From the NCBI RefSeq assembly GCF_019175285.1, contig NC_056523.1, forward strand, positions 109,938,279-110,002,278: DNA of 64,000 nucleotides, written 5' to 3'. How positions within the stretch are numbered: the stretch's first letter is position 1; each line of letters opens with the position of its first letter. Positions 21,863 through 34,544 of the stretch are shown in pieces. A program made the position numbers and the translations under genes. The notes below the pieces were generated by a model. That model did not search any database, was not told where the DNA came from, and saw only the letters and a list, made by a program, of their open reading frames with translations. This stretch comes from Sceloporus undulatus (Eukaryota; Chordata; Lepidosauria; Squamata; Phrynosomatidae).

Positions 21863-22738
21863 CACTATGCATCTACTCTCACATATAATACACAGTCACT
21901 GACACACATTTTCATACTGAAAACACACACTTACTGTAGACCTAAGCATTATAGTCTTTGAAGACTGGGTCACAAACCTAGTGAATCTCAGAGCAATGAG
22001 CAATGATTAATGAGATTCTTAGAAAAGTCTTCATCTGGGAAGCCACGTTTGAAGACTGCTTTATGACAGACTATCCTTAGTGAGCAAAAAGATCTGCAGT
22101 TTTCCTCCAGCTAAGCAGTTAGAGAAATCATGCCTGTTTGTCATTATCTATCTCATATTAGCTGTAATCGCATCACATTTTTTTGTTTAGATCTACAAGT
22201 AATGCAAACCATGCATAACTTTGACTCAAAAGATTAAAGTAGATACATAATTCTGGCAAATTGCTTGGAATTATAGTTTAAGAGCATCTGGTTCAGATAT
22301 TCTGTAGTAAATTGCTGGAACCAGTGTTGTGTCCCTAATTTTTTTTCCCTCTCTCTCCTTCTAACCGAACCAAAAAATGTATTAAGAAACACGAGTCTTC
22401 CATCCAGTTTCCATGTAATTGCTGTATAAAACCCACAAGCTTACAAGGCCTTCGAGAGAAGTGGGTTGAAGTAAGATGTTCAGTGCTGGTCCAGCTTCAT
22501 TGATCCAAGCCATATGCAGCCCAGAGCTTGGGAATGTTAGGAGGTATTTTGGACTGGCATACACTGAATGGTAGTAGCTCTTCAAAGTTTCCTGTGGTTT
22601 TTTTTTTAACCTGGGACCTTCAGCACAAAATACATGTGGGCCTCCCCTATAGAGGAGCACAACAAGAAAGGACAAACAACAACAGAATAAATCATTGCAA
22701 AACATGAAAATAAACAAATAAGAACTGCAAGCTGTACA
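21863..22738. other. Intergenic, no gene recognised
   Basis: No coding or repeat family is recognised. Confidence 0.5.
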
Positions 22739-22739
22739 C

Positions 22740-22978
22740 AATTGGACCCTGGTATCCATGGATTCTGCATCCATGGATTCAACCATTCATGGCTTGAAAA
22801 TATTCCAAATAATAATAGTAATTCAAATAGCAAATGTTGATTTTGCCATTTTATATAAGAGACACCATTTTACACTGTCACTGTACATCATGCAACATGA
22901 ACATCCACAGATGTGGGGTGGGGGATCCTGGAGCGAAACCCCAGTGGATACCAAAGACCCATTGTACGTACTACAAGG
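22740..22978. mobile_element. Tigger/MER2-like non-autonomous transposon, copy 2
   Basis: CAATTGGACCCTGGTATCCA, then GGATTCTGCATCCATGGATT and TTCATGGCTTGAAAATATTC. The right end has GGATCCTGGAGCGAAACCCC and AGACCCATTGTA. Same layout as 21062-21298. Confidence 0.75.
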
Positions 22979-23667
22979 AATCATAAGAATGATAAGGAAT
23001 CCTCAAAGGATTTCCAAGATTTCCAGCCAACTTGGCTAAAAAAAAGATTTAATGGTTGTATATCAAGTCACAAATTAAGTTTCACTGACCAGAGAGTGCC
23101 TCATTGCATGAGCATTTGTGACTCTGAATATCAGTGAAAAATCATGTACTGACTCTTCCATAAGAAAGTTGGCTGTACCCACACATTCCAATGTCCTGTG
23201 CTTACATCTCACACACAATGATAGGAAAGAACAACGCTTCCAGACATCTTAGCCCCAGCGAACCACAACCACACCAGAATGGAACTATCAGTGCTTCTAC
23301 ATAATCATTCATCTGGCAGCTTTGCATGCAGATAGGGTTGCCATTTTCCAGTCCCTCATATCCATGCATCTAATTTGCATATTAGGAGAAATCATTATAA
23401 TTATGCATATTACAAATTTGCATATTGATTGTGCAAATTCAACACATTAATCCTTGCACTTTTTCTACCAATATCTTTCAACCCCCAGTAACAATACCAA
23501 GCTAGAAGTTTGTTTTTCTTCTTCTTTTTCTCCTCTAGCTGGTGTAAAGAGAGGGAGCCTTCCAAGCAGTCCCAGGGAGTAAAGGAACTTGCTTTAATCT
23601 CTCAGGACTGTTTGGAAGCAAAGTCCCACCATCTTGCCTAGTTCCAGGCTCAACATTGACACAACCA
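22979..23667. other. Intergenic, no gene recognised
   Basis: A run of TTTGCATAT-like AT-rich sequence at 23380-23440. No gene. Confidence 0.45.
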
Positions 23668-24540
23668 TGTTAGGGGAATTTCTTAATTAGCTCAAATTGC
23701 CGAGAGGGAGGGGTAACAACGCCCTCGCAAGACCGTGTCTCTTAATAGATACCAAAGGACCAAGTAATCGCTTAAGAGATAACACAGAAACAGATTTCTC
23801 CAATTCAAGTCAAAATATTTATTAAAAGAAGAACATACAGCATGGGGCACATACACACATACACACACTTGATGCTCAATAGATGTAAAGGAGGGAATGC
23901 GGGAATAGATTGAGAGAGGCAGAACTATGGGTGATATTCACTTCCGAAGGCTTCTCCGGGAGTCCAGTGCTGAAGTATATGATGGATGACATGGCTGCCG
24001 GAACATGGGAAGGGGGGGGGGGTTGGCTGAGGGAGCTAAAATCAGAGTTCAGTCTGATATGGAACCAAGCTGTATTCTGAAAGTAGCACACCTGAGTGAG
24101 CAAATCTAGGGGTTCTTATAGGCGAAATCTAGCCTCTAGCAATGAGTTTAATGGTTTGGCTGAAGCCTAAACAAAGGTGTTTAATTGCCTGGACTTTGTT
24201 AATCTGAGGTGTAGGATAGCCTGCTCAATGCATTTGTGTCTGACACAATCAGGGGAAGACAAACAGATAGATAGGTGGGTTGTTGATTTGATCACCGGCC
24301 CATCAAGTGTGAGACTGAGAACAAACAGTCAGCATTGTCTTGGTTTTGGAGGTGATGGCTTTCCCATTTAGCAACTCTCAAACTTCCTGTGGGGAATTTC
24401 CAAGTATATTGTTCCTAGGGCTCCTGCCTCCTCCTTTGCAAGTTGCCTACCTGGTCTCCTTGCTTTGGAGAAATGGCAGGTCCACTAGGAGGTCAGTTTG
24501 AGGTCAGAGTGAACTCCACACACTACAAAATTTTATAACA
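23668..24540 (-). mobile_element. Solo LTR (873 bp), fossil LTR element
   Basis: On the minus strand it starts TGTTATAAAATTTTG and ends CCCCTAACA, so it has TG..CA ends with a 5-bp inverted TGTTA/TAACA. It carries a TATA-like CCTATAAGAACC followed later by an AATAAA signal, in LTR order. No internal region is present in the window. Flanking 4-mers ACCA and ACTA match at 3 of 4 bases. The class (ERV or Ty3-like) is not determined; age looks moderate. Confidence 0.7.
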
Positions 24541-25150
24541 ACTATCACACAACACAAGGCCATCTCTGCTCTCCTCCTTTCTTTTCCTACCTTATGAACC
24601 TGTCATGGAAAGGAAAAGGGAATGGAAGAATGTGGCAATGCTACAGCTGTGCAGTCACAACTGGAGCCTGCAGGGCAGGATGAGGCTGCTACCAGGGCCA
24701 GCCTTGTACGGTTTCCTGATTCATTGCCACTGCTGCATTTTAACCTACCAATCATCCTGCAATCTGGAATCTGGAATTTACTGCTTCATCTGGCCCAGCC
24801 TGCTGGAACATTTTTTAGTCCCTTCAAACAGGGAGTTTCATGGCAACTCTACATGCAAAATCTTCCTTACCTTTTGTAAACTGGAAGACAGATGCTTCTT
24901 GTTTCCACATAGACCACTGATGTACCATAAATTACTGAGACAGTTCTGTGGGGGAGCACCAATGCCAGTGGAGCAGTGAATCAATTTGGGATTTCAGACC
25001 AAAATTTAAAGGAGCTATTCAATACATTGAACCCTACACCTTGCCATCATAGGTTCAGCACCTTTCTTTAAAGTTAATATTAACTCAAAGAAAGTTTACC
25101 ACCTCCACTGACATGGAAGTCACTAGGTCCCACTGGTGGAGGCTGGAGAT
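24541..25150. other. Intergenic, no gene recognised
   Basis: A 124-codon plus-strand frame here (24605-24979) resembles nothing I know. Confidence 0.45.
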
Positions 25151-25152
25151 AT

Positions 25153-25368
25153 ATATCTCATCTGCACTTCAGAAATAATGCAGTTTGACAAGGCTTTAAC
25201 TGCTATGGCACAATGCTATGGAATTCTGGAATTTGTAGTTTGTTTTAGCCTTCTGTGTCAGAGACCTCTGGTGCCATAAGAAACTACAAATTCCAGGAGT
25301 CCATCGGATGGAGCCATGATAGTTAAAGCGGTGTCAAACTGCATTATTTCTGCTGTGTGAGCTCCAAA
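25153..25368. mobile_element. Palindromic MITE, copy 3
   Basis: Arms ATAATGCAGTTTGACAAGGC / GGTGTCAAACTGCATTAT and the inner GGAATTCTGGAATTTGTAG / CTACAAATTCCAGGAGTCC pair match the family. Confidence 0.75.
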
Positions 25369-26455
25369 TATGAAAATTTTAGGACTAGGTTCAGGTAAGG
25401 AAGTAAGCCATGTTAGCACCAGCTTGTGAACTAAGTCAGCTCTAACAAAAAAAAATGCAAATAAGCCAAGGAAAAGAAAATTGCCAAGGCAAATATAGCA
25501 AATAGGAAAGAGACAAATCTGCTTAGGCCAAATATTACACCTGTGGAATGGGGGGAGAAATAAATCTTCGTAGCCAGTCCAAGTCCAAAGTTACCTGTCA
25601 CTACTTCAGCAATACACAAGAGCTATGCCTGCCTCCAGAAAGGAAACATCTTGTCACAGGGAAGATGTTCAAGTTGCCACTTTGGACAGTAAATATAGCA
25701 AAAGTGCAAGAAAAGGAAGCGTTTCCTCCCATCCGCTTTAGTATAACCTCCAGCACTTCCCTCAGAAGTCCCTAGTTGGCCATGCCTAGCAATCACCGTC
25801 TTCCTTTTCTGAGTGCTGCTGAGTGATTGACACAAGTCATAGCAGGAAACAGCTGGGGGATTTATTTTTATTTTTCATATGTATATCAAAAGAAGACCAA
25901 CCCAATTGTAGTAGAGAGGGCAGAGCTGGGGAGAAAAATTTCTTAAGCACATGTTTTTGCTCAGGCCTTCTCATTAGGAAGTTTTGTTTTGTCAGTACTT
26001 TTGGTAGCCACAAGGTGATAATGTCTGTGTGAGACTGAAGGACATGGGAAAAGCTCCATTGGTACCTGCTCAGCACACAATTGTCGTGGAATTGATGTCA
26101 TCTTCATGGAGTTACTGGGATGAGGAACTGAGTCATTGGAAGACACAGAAACAGCCCTTCCGCAAGGTGAGGCTATGGTGAGTTTCCATGCACTCAGACT
26201 AGCTCCGATGAGGAAGTGGCCCCAGGCTCAGGAATAATATTCTAGGCTTGCTCTGCTTAGATCAGTGGCCTTCATCTCCTCCAATGAACACTAATTTCAA
26301 ACTGTGATATCCTTTGACAGACCTTCCAAATTAAAATGCAGCTGATTCTCAGCCTAAGCCCCCTGTTCTGGCATTGTCCTATTCAAATGACACACATCCC
26401 AAAACCCAGTTATTCAGCACAGTCTGCACCAAAACCAGGGTATAACACTCTTAAA
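25369..26455. other. Intergenic, no gene recognised
   Basis: No coding or repeat family is recognised. Confidence 0.5.
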
Positions 26456-26459
26456 ACGG

Positions 26460-26860
26460 TTTTTAAAAAATTTACCTGTTACTCCACATCTTCCTGGAAG
26501 ATCTGAAGCCTTCCATTCCCATGCTTTGGCAGTTGTCTGCATGGGGGTCCTGCTGAGCTGCCTGGTGCATCTTCCACTGTGGGTCACTTGCTTCTGAGGT
26601 CAGAACAAGGCACCCAACCATATGATAAAGGCTGGACACTTTATTCTGACCTCAGAAGCAAGCAACCCACAGCTGTGGCAGACACAACAGACAGCACAGT
26701 GGGATGCCCTTTCAGGCAGCTGCCATGGCACAGGAACAGAGGGCCAGGTAATGGACAGGTTGGGGCAGCTGTGGAACCAGGATACTCTGGGCTGCCCCCA
26801 CACTCTCCTGGCTTATGCAGACAGGGCCTTAGACATCCTTTCTGCAGAATAATCATCAAG
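26460..26860. repeat. Dispersed repeat with a perfect 19-bp hairpin
   Basis: CTTGCTTCTGAGGTCAGAA (26587-26605) and its exact reverse complement (26644-26662) enclose a 38-bp loop. The body shares GTCAGAACAAGGCAC, CACAGTGGGATG and GCCAGGTAATGG with 57990-58300, so a repeat family is likely. It is not named. Confidence 0.5.
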
Positions 26861-26964
26861 ATACCTAGTTACACAATCCACAGAAGCAAATTCTGTGGTC
26901 ACTTACTCCTCTTCTCTTCTTCTGTCCATAGTCATTTAGTAAATATACCATTGGGCCTGGCCTA

Positions 26965-27208
26965 GATTAAGAAGAAGAGCCCTCCCTCCAGTCCATCTGT
27001 CTTGGTCCAGGCCTCAGAGGGAGAGAAGAACTATTGGACCTGATCCTCTTCCCCACCACCATTCCCTTCTCCTTTTCTGTCGCGTCTTTTTAGATGGTAA
27101 GCCTGGGGGCAGGGAACCATCTATTTAAAAATAATAATAATTGTAAGCTGCTCTGAGATCCTTTAGAGCTGAAGGGCTGAGTATAAATACCATAAATAAA
27201 TAAATATA
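26965..27208 (+). mobile_element. L2 LINE 3' UTR fragment
   Basis: It aligns with the 3' UTR of the L2 at 7578-9314 (TTGGTCCAGGCCTCAGAGG, GTCTTTTTAGATGGTAAGCC, GGGGCAGGGAACCATCTA) and ends in AAATAAATAAATA. Confidence 0.8.
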
Positions 27209-28560
27209 CCCACTCTCGTCTGTGCCCACCATGTATCTCAGAAAGAGAGGCTTTCCTACAAAAGCTAATGTAACAATTATTTTTCCGTAAAGATCTAAAC
27301 ATTTCCTTATTACTTATAAAGTACAGTGAATAGAGCTAAAAGCAATTTGGGTTCATGTTGTCTATTGTCTATCCCAATGACAATCAGCTTGCAACTTCAG
27401 TCAGGTGTGGGGGGGGGGGGGAAAGACTAAGGAGGCTTTATTGTTGTCTGAGGATGGTATCATGCGTACAGATGATTTTTTTTCTTTTTCTGTGGTATAC
27501 TGGTAGTTGGTGTCATCTGGTGCAGGGGGGGTAGCAGGAGGGCAGATTGCCTAGGCTAATGCCAAAGCCCAAATGGAAGGGACTACCCCCCCCCAAATGG
27601 CTACTGCCCGTGGAAGGGGCAGTGCCAGGTCCCCAGAAGTCCGTTTGGGCTCCAACATGGCTGCAACCATGCCAAACCCAAACTGAAGGGACTACCATGG
27701 TTGCTGAGCAAGCGAGCAATGTCCTTGTTCGCTTGCCCAGCAGCTACTTCAGGTGTACCATCCCACTGGATGACACCTCCCTCTAGGGTGTTGGCTGGTG
27801 TTGTTGGCATCCTCCACACACACACCCCTACTGGCACCACTGCTTTAGAGTCACTGAGCTTAAAACACCTATGGTACAAGCTGTACATTTCACTAATTAC
27901 CTTATATCTTTTTGTGACAAGGGCAAGTAGTTACACCAGGCAGTCACATCCCACATAAAAAGCAACTGATTATGTGAATAAATAACCTGTGGGGGTTTTT
28001 TTTTTCTTTTAAAAAATCACAGTTTGGCTTCCTGCTGTTCTAAAAGTAAAAAAAAAAAAATGCTGAGCAGGATTTCTGACCCCTATAAATCTTTCAAACA
28101 GTTCATACTTTATCAACTGAAAAGGTCTTTCCATAAACCCAGAAAATAAGTCCTCACCAAGACAATTTTTCAAATTCTTGACCTTTACATAAAATGAGAG
28201 GGGGGATGTTTGAGCCATTTGAAATATCATTTCCTTCTGGTTTTTCCTCCACAGCATTCATTTTATTTTCGTCTCTTTATAGATGTCTAAAAATAAGGTG
28301 TTCCTCCCAGTTATTGTAATGAATAATTTTCAAATACTAAAGAATAAGAAAAAAAACTAACCGCGAAAACAATTTAGTCAAAACCAGAAGATTTAGGTAA
28401 CACCCAGCAATGTTAAGACCTTATAGTAACACTAAAGGCTGGGAAGGCAAACACCAGTCCCTTAAGGCCTAAAATTCAGCCACCATAGATACGTTGCCCA
28501 ATCACAACAGAGTGCTTGTATGTGCATATATGTGCATGAATGTGCATAGAACCCCTAGCC
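27209..28560. other. Intergenic, no gene recognised
   Basis: Within it a GACTACC-containing block recurs at about 27561 and 27669 (imperfect direct repeat). Otherwise featureless. Confidence 0.45.
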
Positions 28561-28564
28561 CCAT

Positions 28565-28755
28565 GTCTGGTTGCCAGGTCAGGACTATAACAGTCCTGAA
28601 ATTTCAGGGCCAAAACCTGAGACCTAGGGGTGACCTCCTGGTGTCATAGGCATCAGTGGTGTCATTAAGCATGATACATTAAACATCAACCATAGGTAGA
28701 CAGAGTATGCCACTCAGAGTTGGAGGGAGAGAACAAATCTAACAAATAAGGAAAA

Positions 28756-28795
<40 letters not shown>

Positions 28796-28920
28796 ATTTA
28801 TCAAGCGAGTTCTTGCCCTGAGGCTTCTACTTATCACCCTGAGAGCCAGGGAAGAAAAGCCAGATCTTGAGACTCATGCCCAGACCCTGAGTCTCATAGT
28901 GAGGTCATGACAGCCCTACC
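28565..28920. repeat. Possible dispersed repeat split by (TG)n
   Basis: GGTTGCCAGGTCAGGACTAT at the left and GTGAGGTCATGACAGCCCT at the right look loosely inverted. A (TG)18 tract lies at 28757-28792. The family is unknown and the evidence weak. Confidence 0.35.
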
Positions 28921-29968
28921 CTCCTAGTCAACATTACATGCAGCCCCCAGGTCCAAAAAAGGCTTACGGATTACTGACACCCAGCAAAAACCTGCTGACT
29001 TGGTCTTTATCATTCCACCAATGATATAGAGCTTTCAAGTGGATTATTGGACACTATTATATTTCACAGACACTATGGTCCATGTTTTCCCACCAGTATC
29101 CCTTTTAAATCTAACCAGTTTAAGAAGGTGTGTCACATGAGATGCAACTCAAAGCATGAGCAGAATTCTGGGTAGAATCAGAGCACATTATATGCTGCAT
29201 TTACCACAGAAATGAGAAAGGGTATAGATGAAAAGAGAGGGAATTCATACTCACTGAAATCTAGTAAATAGGACTAAATTCATTTTTGGAACTGGAATTT
29301 CCCTAGTTGGTCCAATGGATGGTTAATGCTAAGAGATGGACAGAAGGGAATGTGACCCCTCTAATTCCTCTGGACCTTTTGGCCACCTGCCCTGGCAACA
29401 TTCTGAACGAAAGAGTAAAGATGGCACTCCAAAGTCACACTTTATTATGGGACATCAGTCCTTTCTAAATTTAAGTCCCAGAAGGCAGTATTGTAAGACT
29501 GCTGCTCCACCCAGTGGCTTCTGGATTACATAATAAGGTTTTGATAGTACCACAAAATCCATCTTCCTCCCCAAACTGTTTTAAAATCTGCATGTACTTG
29601 TTGGGGAGATTGGCCACAGATGTGTACTCAAACATCATCAGAAGATGAGTGACACTTAGTTCCAGTTCTTTTTTCTATCATCGCTTCCCTGCCCTACCGA
29701 TGCTGTGGAAGTTCTAATAGAAGTTTTGGATATGACAAGGGCAAGCAAACTGGAGAAAAGTACAAAAGTAGCATTAACTGAAGAGGACTACTGGATGGGG
29801 CTGCACTCCCTTGAGGCAACAGGTTCACAGATTTGAACAACACCTGGAATTAGTCATGTCCTGGACATTCAGATCGCCAATTGACACATTTTATATCATA
29901 TGTCAGCAGTTCTCTTTCCTGGAAGAAAGTGGTTCAGACTTTACTCATCTGTGTTCTAGTCACTTCTG
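28921..29968. other. Intergenic, no gene recognised
   Basis: No coding or repeat family is recognised. Confidence 0.5.
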
Positions 29969-29971
29969 GTG

Positions 29972-30196
29972 GTGTATCTACAATGTATAAATAATGCAGT
30001 CTGACACCATTTTAAGCACTGTAGTTCCATCTTATGAAATCCTGGGATTTGTAGTTTTACAAGGTATTTAGCATTCTTTGCTAAAGGGTGCTGGTACCTC
30101 ACAAAGCTAAAGAATCCCAGAATTCTATTGGATGGAGACCAGGCAGTTAAAGTGGTGTCAAACTGAATTATTTCTACAACGTAGATGTACCCCAGG
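29972..30196. mobile_element. Palindromic MITE, copy 4
   Basis: GTATCTACAATGTATAAATA left end and ATTATTTCTACAACGTAGAT right end. The body has GAAATCCTGGGATTTGTAG. Confidence 0.7.
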
Positions 30197-30469
30197 TTAG
30201 ACAGTTTTAATATGCATAGTCTTTTTTCTTAGAAACTTCAGCATAACTGCCAGATTTTATCTGGTGCCAGTAGATTGGCTCATTTTGTTCTAGTCCTTTC
30301 CCAGGCTCACTGATTATCCATTTGTTTTTAGGTTCCTTTTAAGATTCTGACACTGAACCTTTGAAATCCTTAATAGTCCAAGACTAGAGTAGCTCAGTAA
30401 CTACCTCATCCCTACATATACTTGTCTGAGAACTTAATTCTATCTGTCTCTGAGGCTCATTTCCAAAAC

Positions 30470-30690
30470 CCATTCACATTACATGATTATAGCATTATGA
30501 TTCCACTTTAACTCCCATGGCTGCATCCTGTAAAATCCTGGGAACTGCAGTTTAGGGAGGAACATTTGAAATCTTCAGCCAAAGAGCTCTTGTGCCTCAC
30601 CAAACTACAAACCTTGGGATTCCACTGGACATTGGCATGGCAGTTAAAATGCAATATAGCACTATATTTGTGTAGCGCTAATGGGCCCCA
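30470..30690. mobile_element. Palindromic MITE, copy 5 (diverged)
   Basis: CCACTTTAACTCCCATGGCT and GGCATGGCAGTTAAAATGC arms, with the ATCCTGGGAACTGCAGTTTA core. The ends are worn. Confidence 0.55.
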
Positions 30691-31615
30691 GGTATTTCCA
30701 CTAAGAGACATGGTAGGTGGGCATTTGAGAGTTTATGGGTGGGAACTGCTGTTTTGTTTGCAAGGAGGGGTATCTACAGTCTGGGACCATTATTATAACA
30801 GTAAACATTTTTCAGACAAGTGGAATGTACTTACTTTTAGATTTCCTGTAGGCATCTCATTGGTCACTATGGAATCAGAATACTGGAGTCAATGGGCCTT
30901 AGGTCTGCCCAACAGCCTCCCAAGAAAGAGCACCTAACCTGATTTCTGTTCTTTTTTACATGATAGTTCTGTCCAAGCAAGCCTTTCTGAGAAATCACAT
31001 TTCAACCTTTTGCTGATAATGTTGTTTGTTTGTTTTTAATTGTGAAAATGTATATGTTGTTAATTTTTTATTTTATTGTCTTTTATTACTGTCATCTTCC
31101 TCAATCCTCTTCATTAGTCCCCACCAAACAATTGTTGAATGGTGATCCTAGACATATATAAATCCCTTTGATTCAACGGATCTACCCTAGTTCTAGTGGA
31201 TACAACCAGTAGGTTTTAGACCATTGTCCATAAATCACGTTAAATTTTGCAGACAAGTAAGTAGTAATTCTAGAAAGGAAGCAGCCTTCTATTTAAAAAA
31301 ACAATAATATTGATCTCAGGGGGTGCTACATGAAGGGATCAGGTAGGAATGAAATTTCAGTGACGGATTCAAGATTTTCAGAAAGATTTGAATGTACATT
31401 CTTGGACACATTCAAAATTAAATTGTAGTTCTTATACAGCAAGTATTACTAATAATGCTAACACCAACAACAACATGTATTTTATTGTGGTTTTGCAGTG
31501 CCTCCTTATAACTGTAGCAATTTTAACAACGCAAGGCAGGCATGATGTAAACAATAGTGTTTGGGTACGTAAAACACCCTGCCAGGAAGTATAGATTGGC
31601 ACACCTAATAAACAA
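30691..31615. other. Intergenic, no gene recognised
   Basis: No coding or repeat family is recognised. Confidence 0.5.
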
Positions 31616-31617
31616 TA

Positions 31618-31835
31618 TACAGTTGCCCCTTCAAGTCCGTGGACTTGAGATCTGCAGACTTGAAAATCTGAGGAAAGATGGCCGCCATTAACCTCAATGG
31701 GGCGCACACTCGTGGTGCGTGCCCTGCATGCACGCACCCCATTCAAACTAATGGGGCTTGAATATGCACAAATTTTGGGACTCCTGGAGGGGGGCAGAAT
31801 GGATCCCCTGCAAGTTCCAAGGGGCAAGTGTAATC
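31618..31835. mobile_element. Tigger/MER2-like non-autonomous transposon, copy 3
   Basis: TA-flanked ends CAGTTGCCCCTTCAAGTCC and ..CAAGGGGCAAGTG. The inner palindrome is ATTAACCTCAATGGGGCGCA / GCACCCCATTCAAACTAATG. The right part has GGGCTTGAATATGC and the family's TCCTGGAGGGGGGCAG. Confidence 0.7.
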
Positions 31836-32617
31836 TAACTTATGTGAAGGAAAATAAGGTGCATCTTTCTCTCTCACTTTCTTTCTTTCACAAACACACA
31901 CAAACAGAAAATTTTACCCCTCTCTAAATGGTATCCAGAGAATTCCAAATTTACTCCTTTCTGAGCTATTTGCATATAGTTATTCCTTAAGACACAGCGG
32001 ATCCTGCTTCTCTTTTCAAGGACACTTAACTCTAGGAAACTTCATATCCCTTAAAAAGCAAAGGAGGGCAGAAGATAAAAAGGAGAGAATGGTGAAAAGA
32101 ATGCTTTAGCTTTGATGTTTGAACTATCTGGTCTGTACTGCTGGAACGTCTATAGTCAAGACCAAGCACAAAAGCACCCTGGGGAACACTAACTAGCTGG
32201 AACATCATGCACTACGGTAGAGTATTTTCAGCCCTCATTTAGGACCAGAAATGTCAAGTCTCCAGATTTAAATGCATCACCAAAAACAGATCAGAAATGC
32301 CATGTGAATTTTCAGAACACTGTCACTAGTTAGACTCTGGGATTTACTAACAGGTGAAAACATGTCTCCAGTGCAAACTGGCATGCTTCTGCTTCTGAAT
32401 GAATTGGCACTTGCACATACCTTGCAGTGCTTGCCTGCTCCTTCCCATGCCTCTCAGGTAATCAGCAGATAATGGCCAATCTAGAAGAGATTTTCAGCAA
32501 CGCTTCAACAGCTAGAAGGGAAGGCCAATTTAAACAGGCAAAAATTGCAGACTAAGCTATCATTTCTGGAATTCACTGCTTATACGTGTATGGGGAAAGC
32601 TCCATGTTTTAATGCTA
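31836..32617. other. Intergenic, no gene recognised
   Basis: No coding or repeat family is recognised. Confidence 0.5.
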
Positions 32618-32619
32618 CT

Positions 32620-32987
32620 ATGGGCCTTTTCACACTGAGCTCAGAAGAAGGGTGAGTGTGCATTGGCCAATGCATATTCACGTTATATCGTGCTGTATTT
32701 TCACATCTGGGTGGCCTTCCGAATCGAGGGGTTGCAGAGTCGGTTCGAATTGGGGGTAATTAGCATGATGTGTATTCAGGCAAAGTGAGGCGAGTGCAGA
32801 TTGGATTACCACGCCAGCCCAATACAATGTGTATTGACCGATTTGCATCGTCAGCCTTGCGCATGCTCTGTGGGGCTTTGAACGGGTCGTGACCTTTTAA
32901 ACTTCCGGGCTGAAGAAGGAGGTCACTGTTTAGCGCATTATATCGCGAGAATTGCTGCACACACACACATACACACAACGGAAAAGA

Positions 32988-33031
<44 letters not shown>

Positions 33032-33515
33032 CCGAGTTATAACGCGACAATAATAACATAATAAAAACACGAAATGCTTATTCCCCCCCTCCACAAACAG
33101 TTTCAGCCTTATCTCGGCCAATGGAAAAATCGCTCCCCAGCCCTGGCGGTTCTCCTGAAAGTGGAAAGGGCCATCAGGAGGAAATTCCAGCGCAGCATCA
33201 TGGGAAATTTGTAACCTGGTGGTCTTGCGCTGGTCTTCAGGAGGACCAGCAGATTGGATTTATACACCAGCCCAAACAGCAGAGGTTTCGAACTGGCCGT
33301 CAATGTGAATCCCGTCAATCCACTAATTTGGCAGACTCGCCAAAATGAGGAGCCAGCTGGTTTCAGTTTGGAACCCCCACAGAAGGAGGACACAAGGGGC
33401 TCCCATGGAAAACAACCAGGTGTGAAAATACAGCGCGATATAACTTGAATATGCATCGGCCAATGCGCACTCACCCTACTTCTGAGCTCAAAAAATCCCA
33501 GTGTGAAAAGGCCCT
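32620..33515. mobile_element. 0.9-kb DNA transposon with about 100-bp TIRs
   Basis: GGGCCTTTTCACACTG at the left pairs with CAGTGTGAAAAGGCCC at the right. Complementarity continues for about 100 bp (AGCTCAGAAGAAGGGTGAGT, CATTGGCCAATGC, then TATTTTCACATCTGG), with one indel near the right end. The interior is CpG-bearing, without a transposase frame, and has (CA)n and (TA)n (32992-33027) expansions. It is non-autonomous. I cannot fix the superfamily because the target duplication is unclear. Confidence 0.8.
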
Positions 33516-34544
33516 ATGTATTTTTTAAAAACCCAAGAGCAAAATAAATTTCCCTGAATGTGGAAGCTTATTGTCAAGAAAGCTGTAGTGAAATTCTTTT
33601 CTCTGGCATGTTAGCTTTCCACAGGCAGAAAGCAAGGTGTTCTTTCTTTCTTTGCTTGTTGTTTTTTTTTTTTTTTTACACGGGAGAACATTCAAACAAA
33701 GGAAAGTTAACCTGCATTTTGTAGTGACATAATACTGAGACTGTGGGCAAGTATTTCTGCACATCTGTGTCAGCCCTGAATTACCCAAACAGAACAAAAC
33801 AGAACCAAACACCAGTTTCACCAGCAGAAAGAGAAAGAGGGCGAAGGAGGAACAGAAATCCTTCATTTACTGCCCTGGACTAAAAGTCAACAAGAAAATG
33901 GTGTGGAGTGGGGGAGACTGGCTGCTCAGTCACATGCACAGGGCATGCAGTGGGTCCATGGTGCAGTTGACCACTTGTCTGCTTATGTGATCCATTTGCT
34001 GACAGGTGACAAAAACATGGCCATTAATAGTGCCTGCAGCTTAGGACACCTGCTCCTGACTGCATCCGCCTGCCACCTGGCCCCCTCCCTGTCTCTGAAC
34101 TGGTGTGTGAACTATTGCACCAGCATGAGGACTACAAACTTGGGGTTATTTTGTTCCAGTGTTTAGCCCTGAAGCGCAGCTTGGGTCTAGTTTCCTCCCA
34201 TTTTGGCCACATACGTTGTTTAAACAGGAAGGTTGCAACATGGGGCAGAGCTGTTGCTTCTTGCTCACTCAGACAACCCCTTTGATACAATTGTTAAATT
34301 CCAAGGATTTCAATGTCTGGTCTAGACCCATTGAGATCAATAGGATTTCCATTGGTTATAACTAAGTAAAGCACCACAAGTCTTGATCAAATGCACCACA
34401 GCCTTTGCAATGATTTCATAAACTGTCTTCCAAGAAATATGGTTTTAGTGCTATCATTCCAGTTTTTTGAACAAATTAATATTTAATTCTTCTGTATTTC
34501 AAATAGTATTTTTTTAAAGAGCATTAGAGGCAAGGGCTTTTATA
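33516..34544. other. Intergenic, no gene recognised
   Basis: A T-run at 33662-33677. Otherwise featureless. Confidence 0.5.

Noticed and set aside
23876-24103. 75-codon minus-strand frame in the LTR
   Set aside because: Lies within the non-coding LTR; no retroviral domain.
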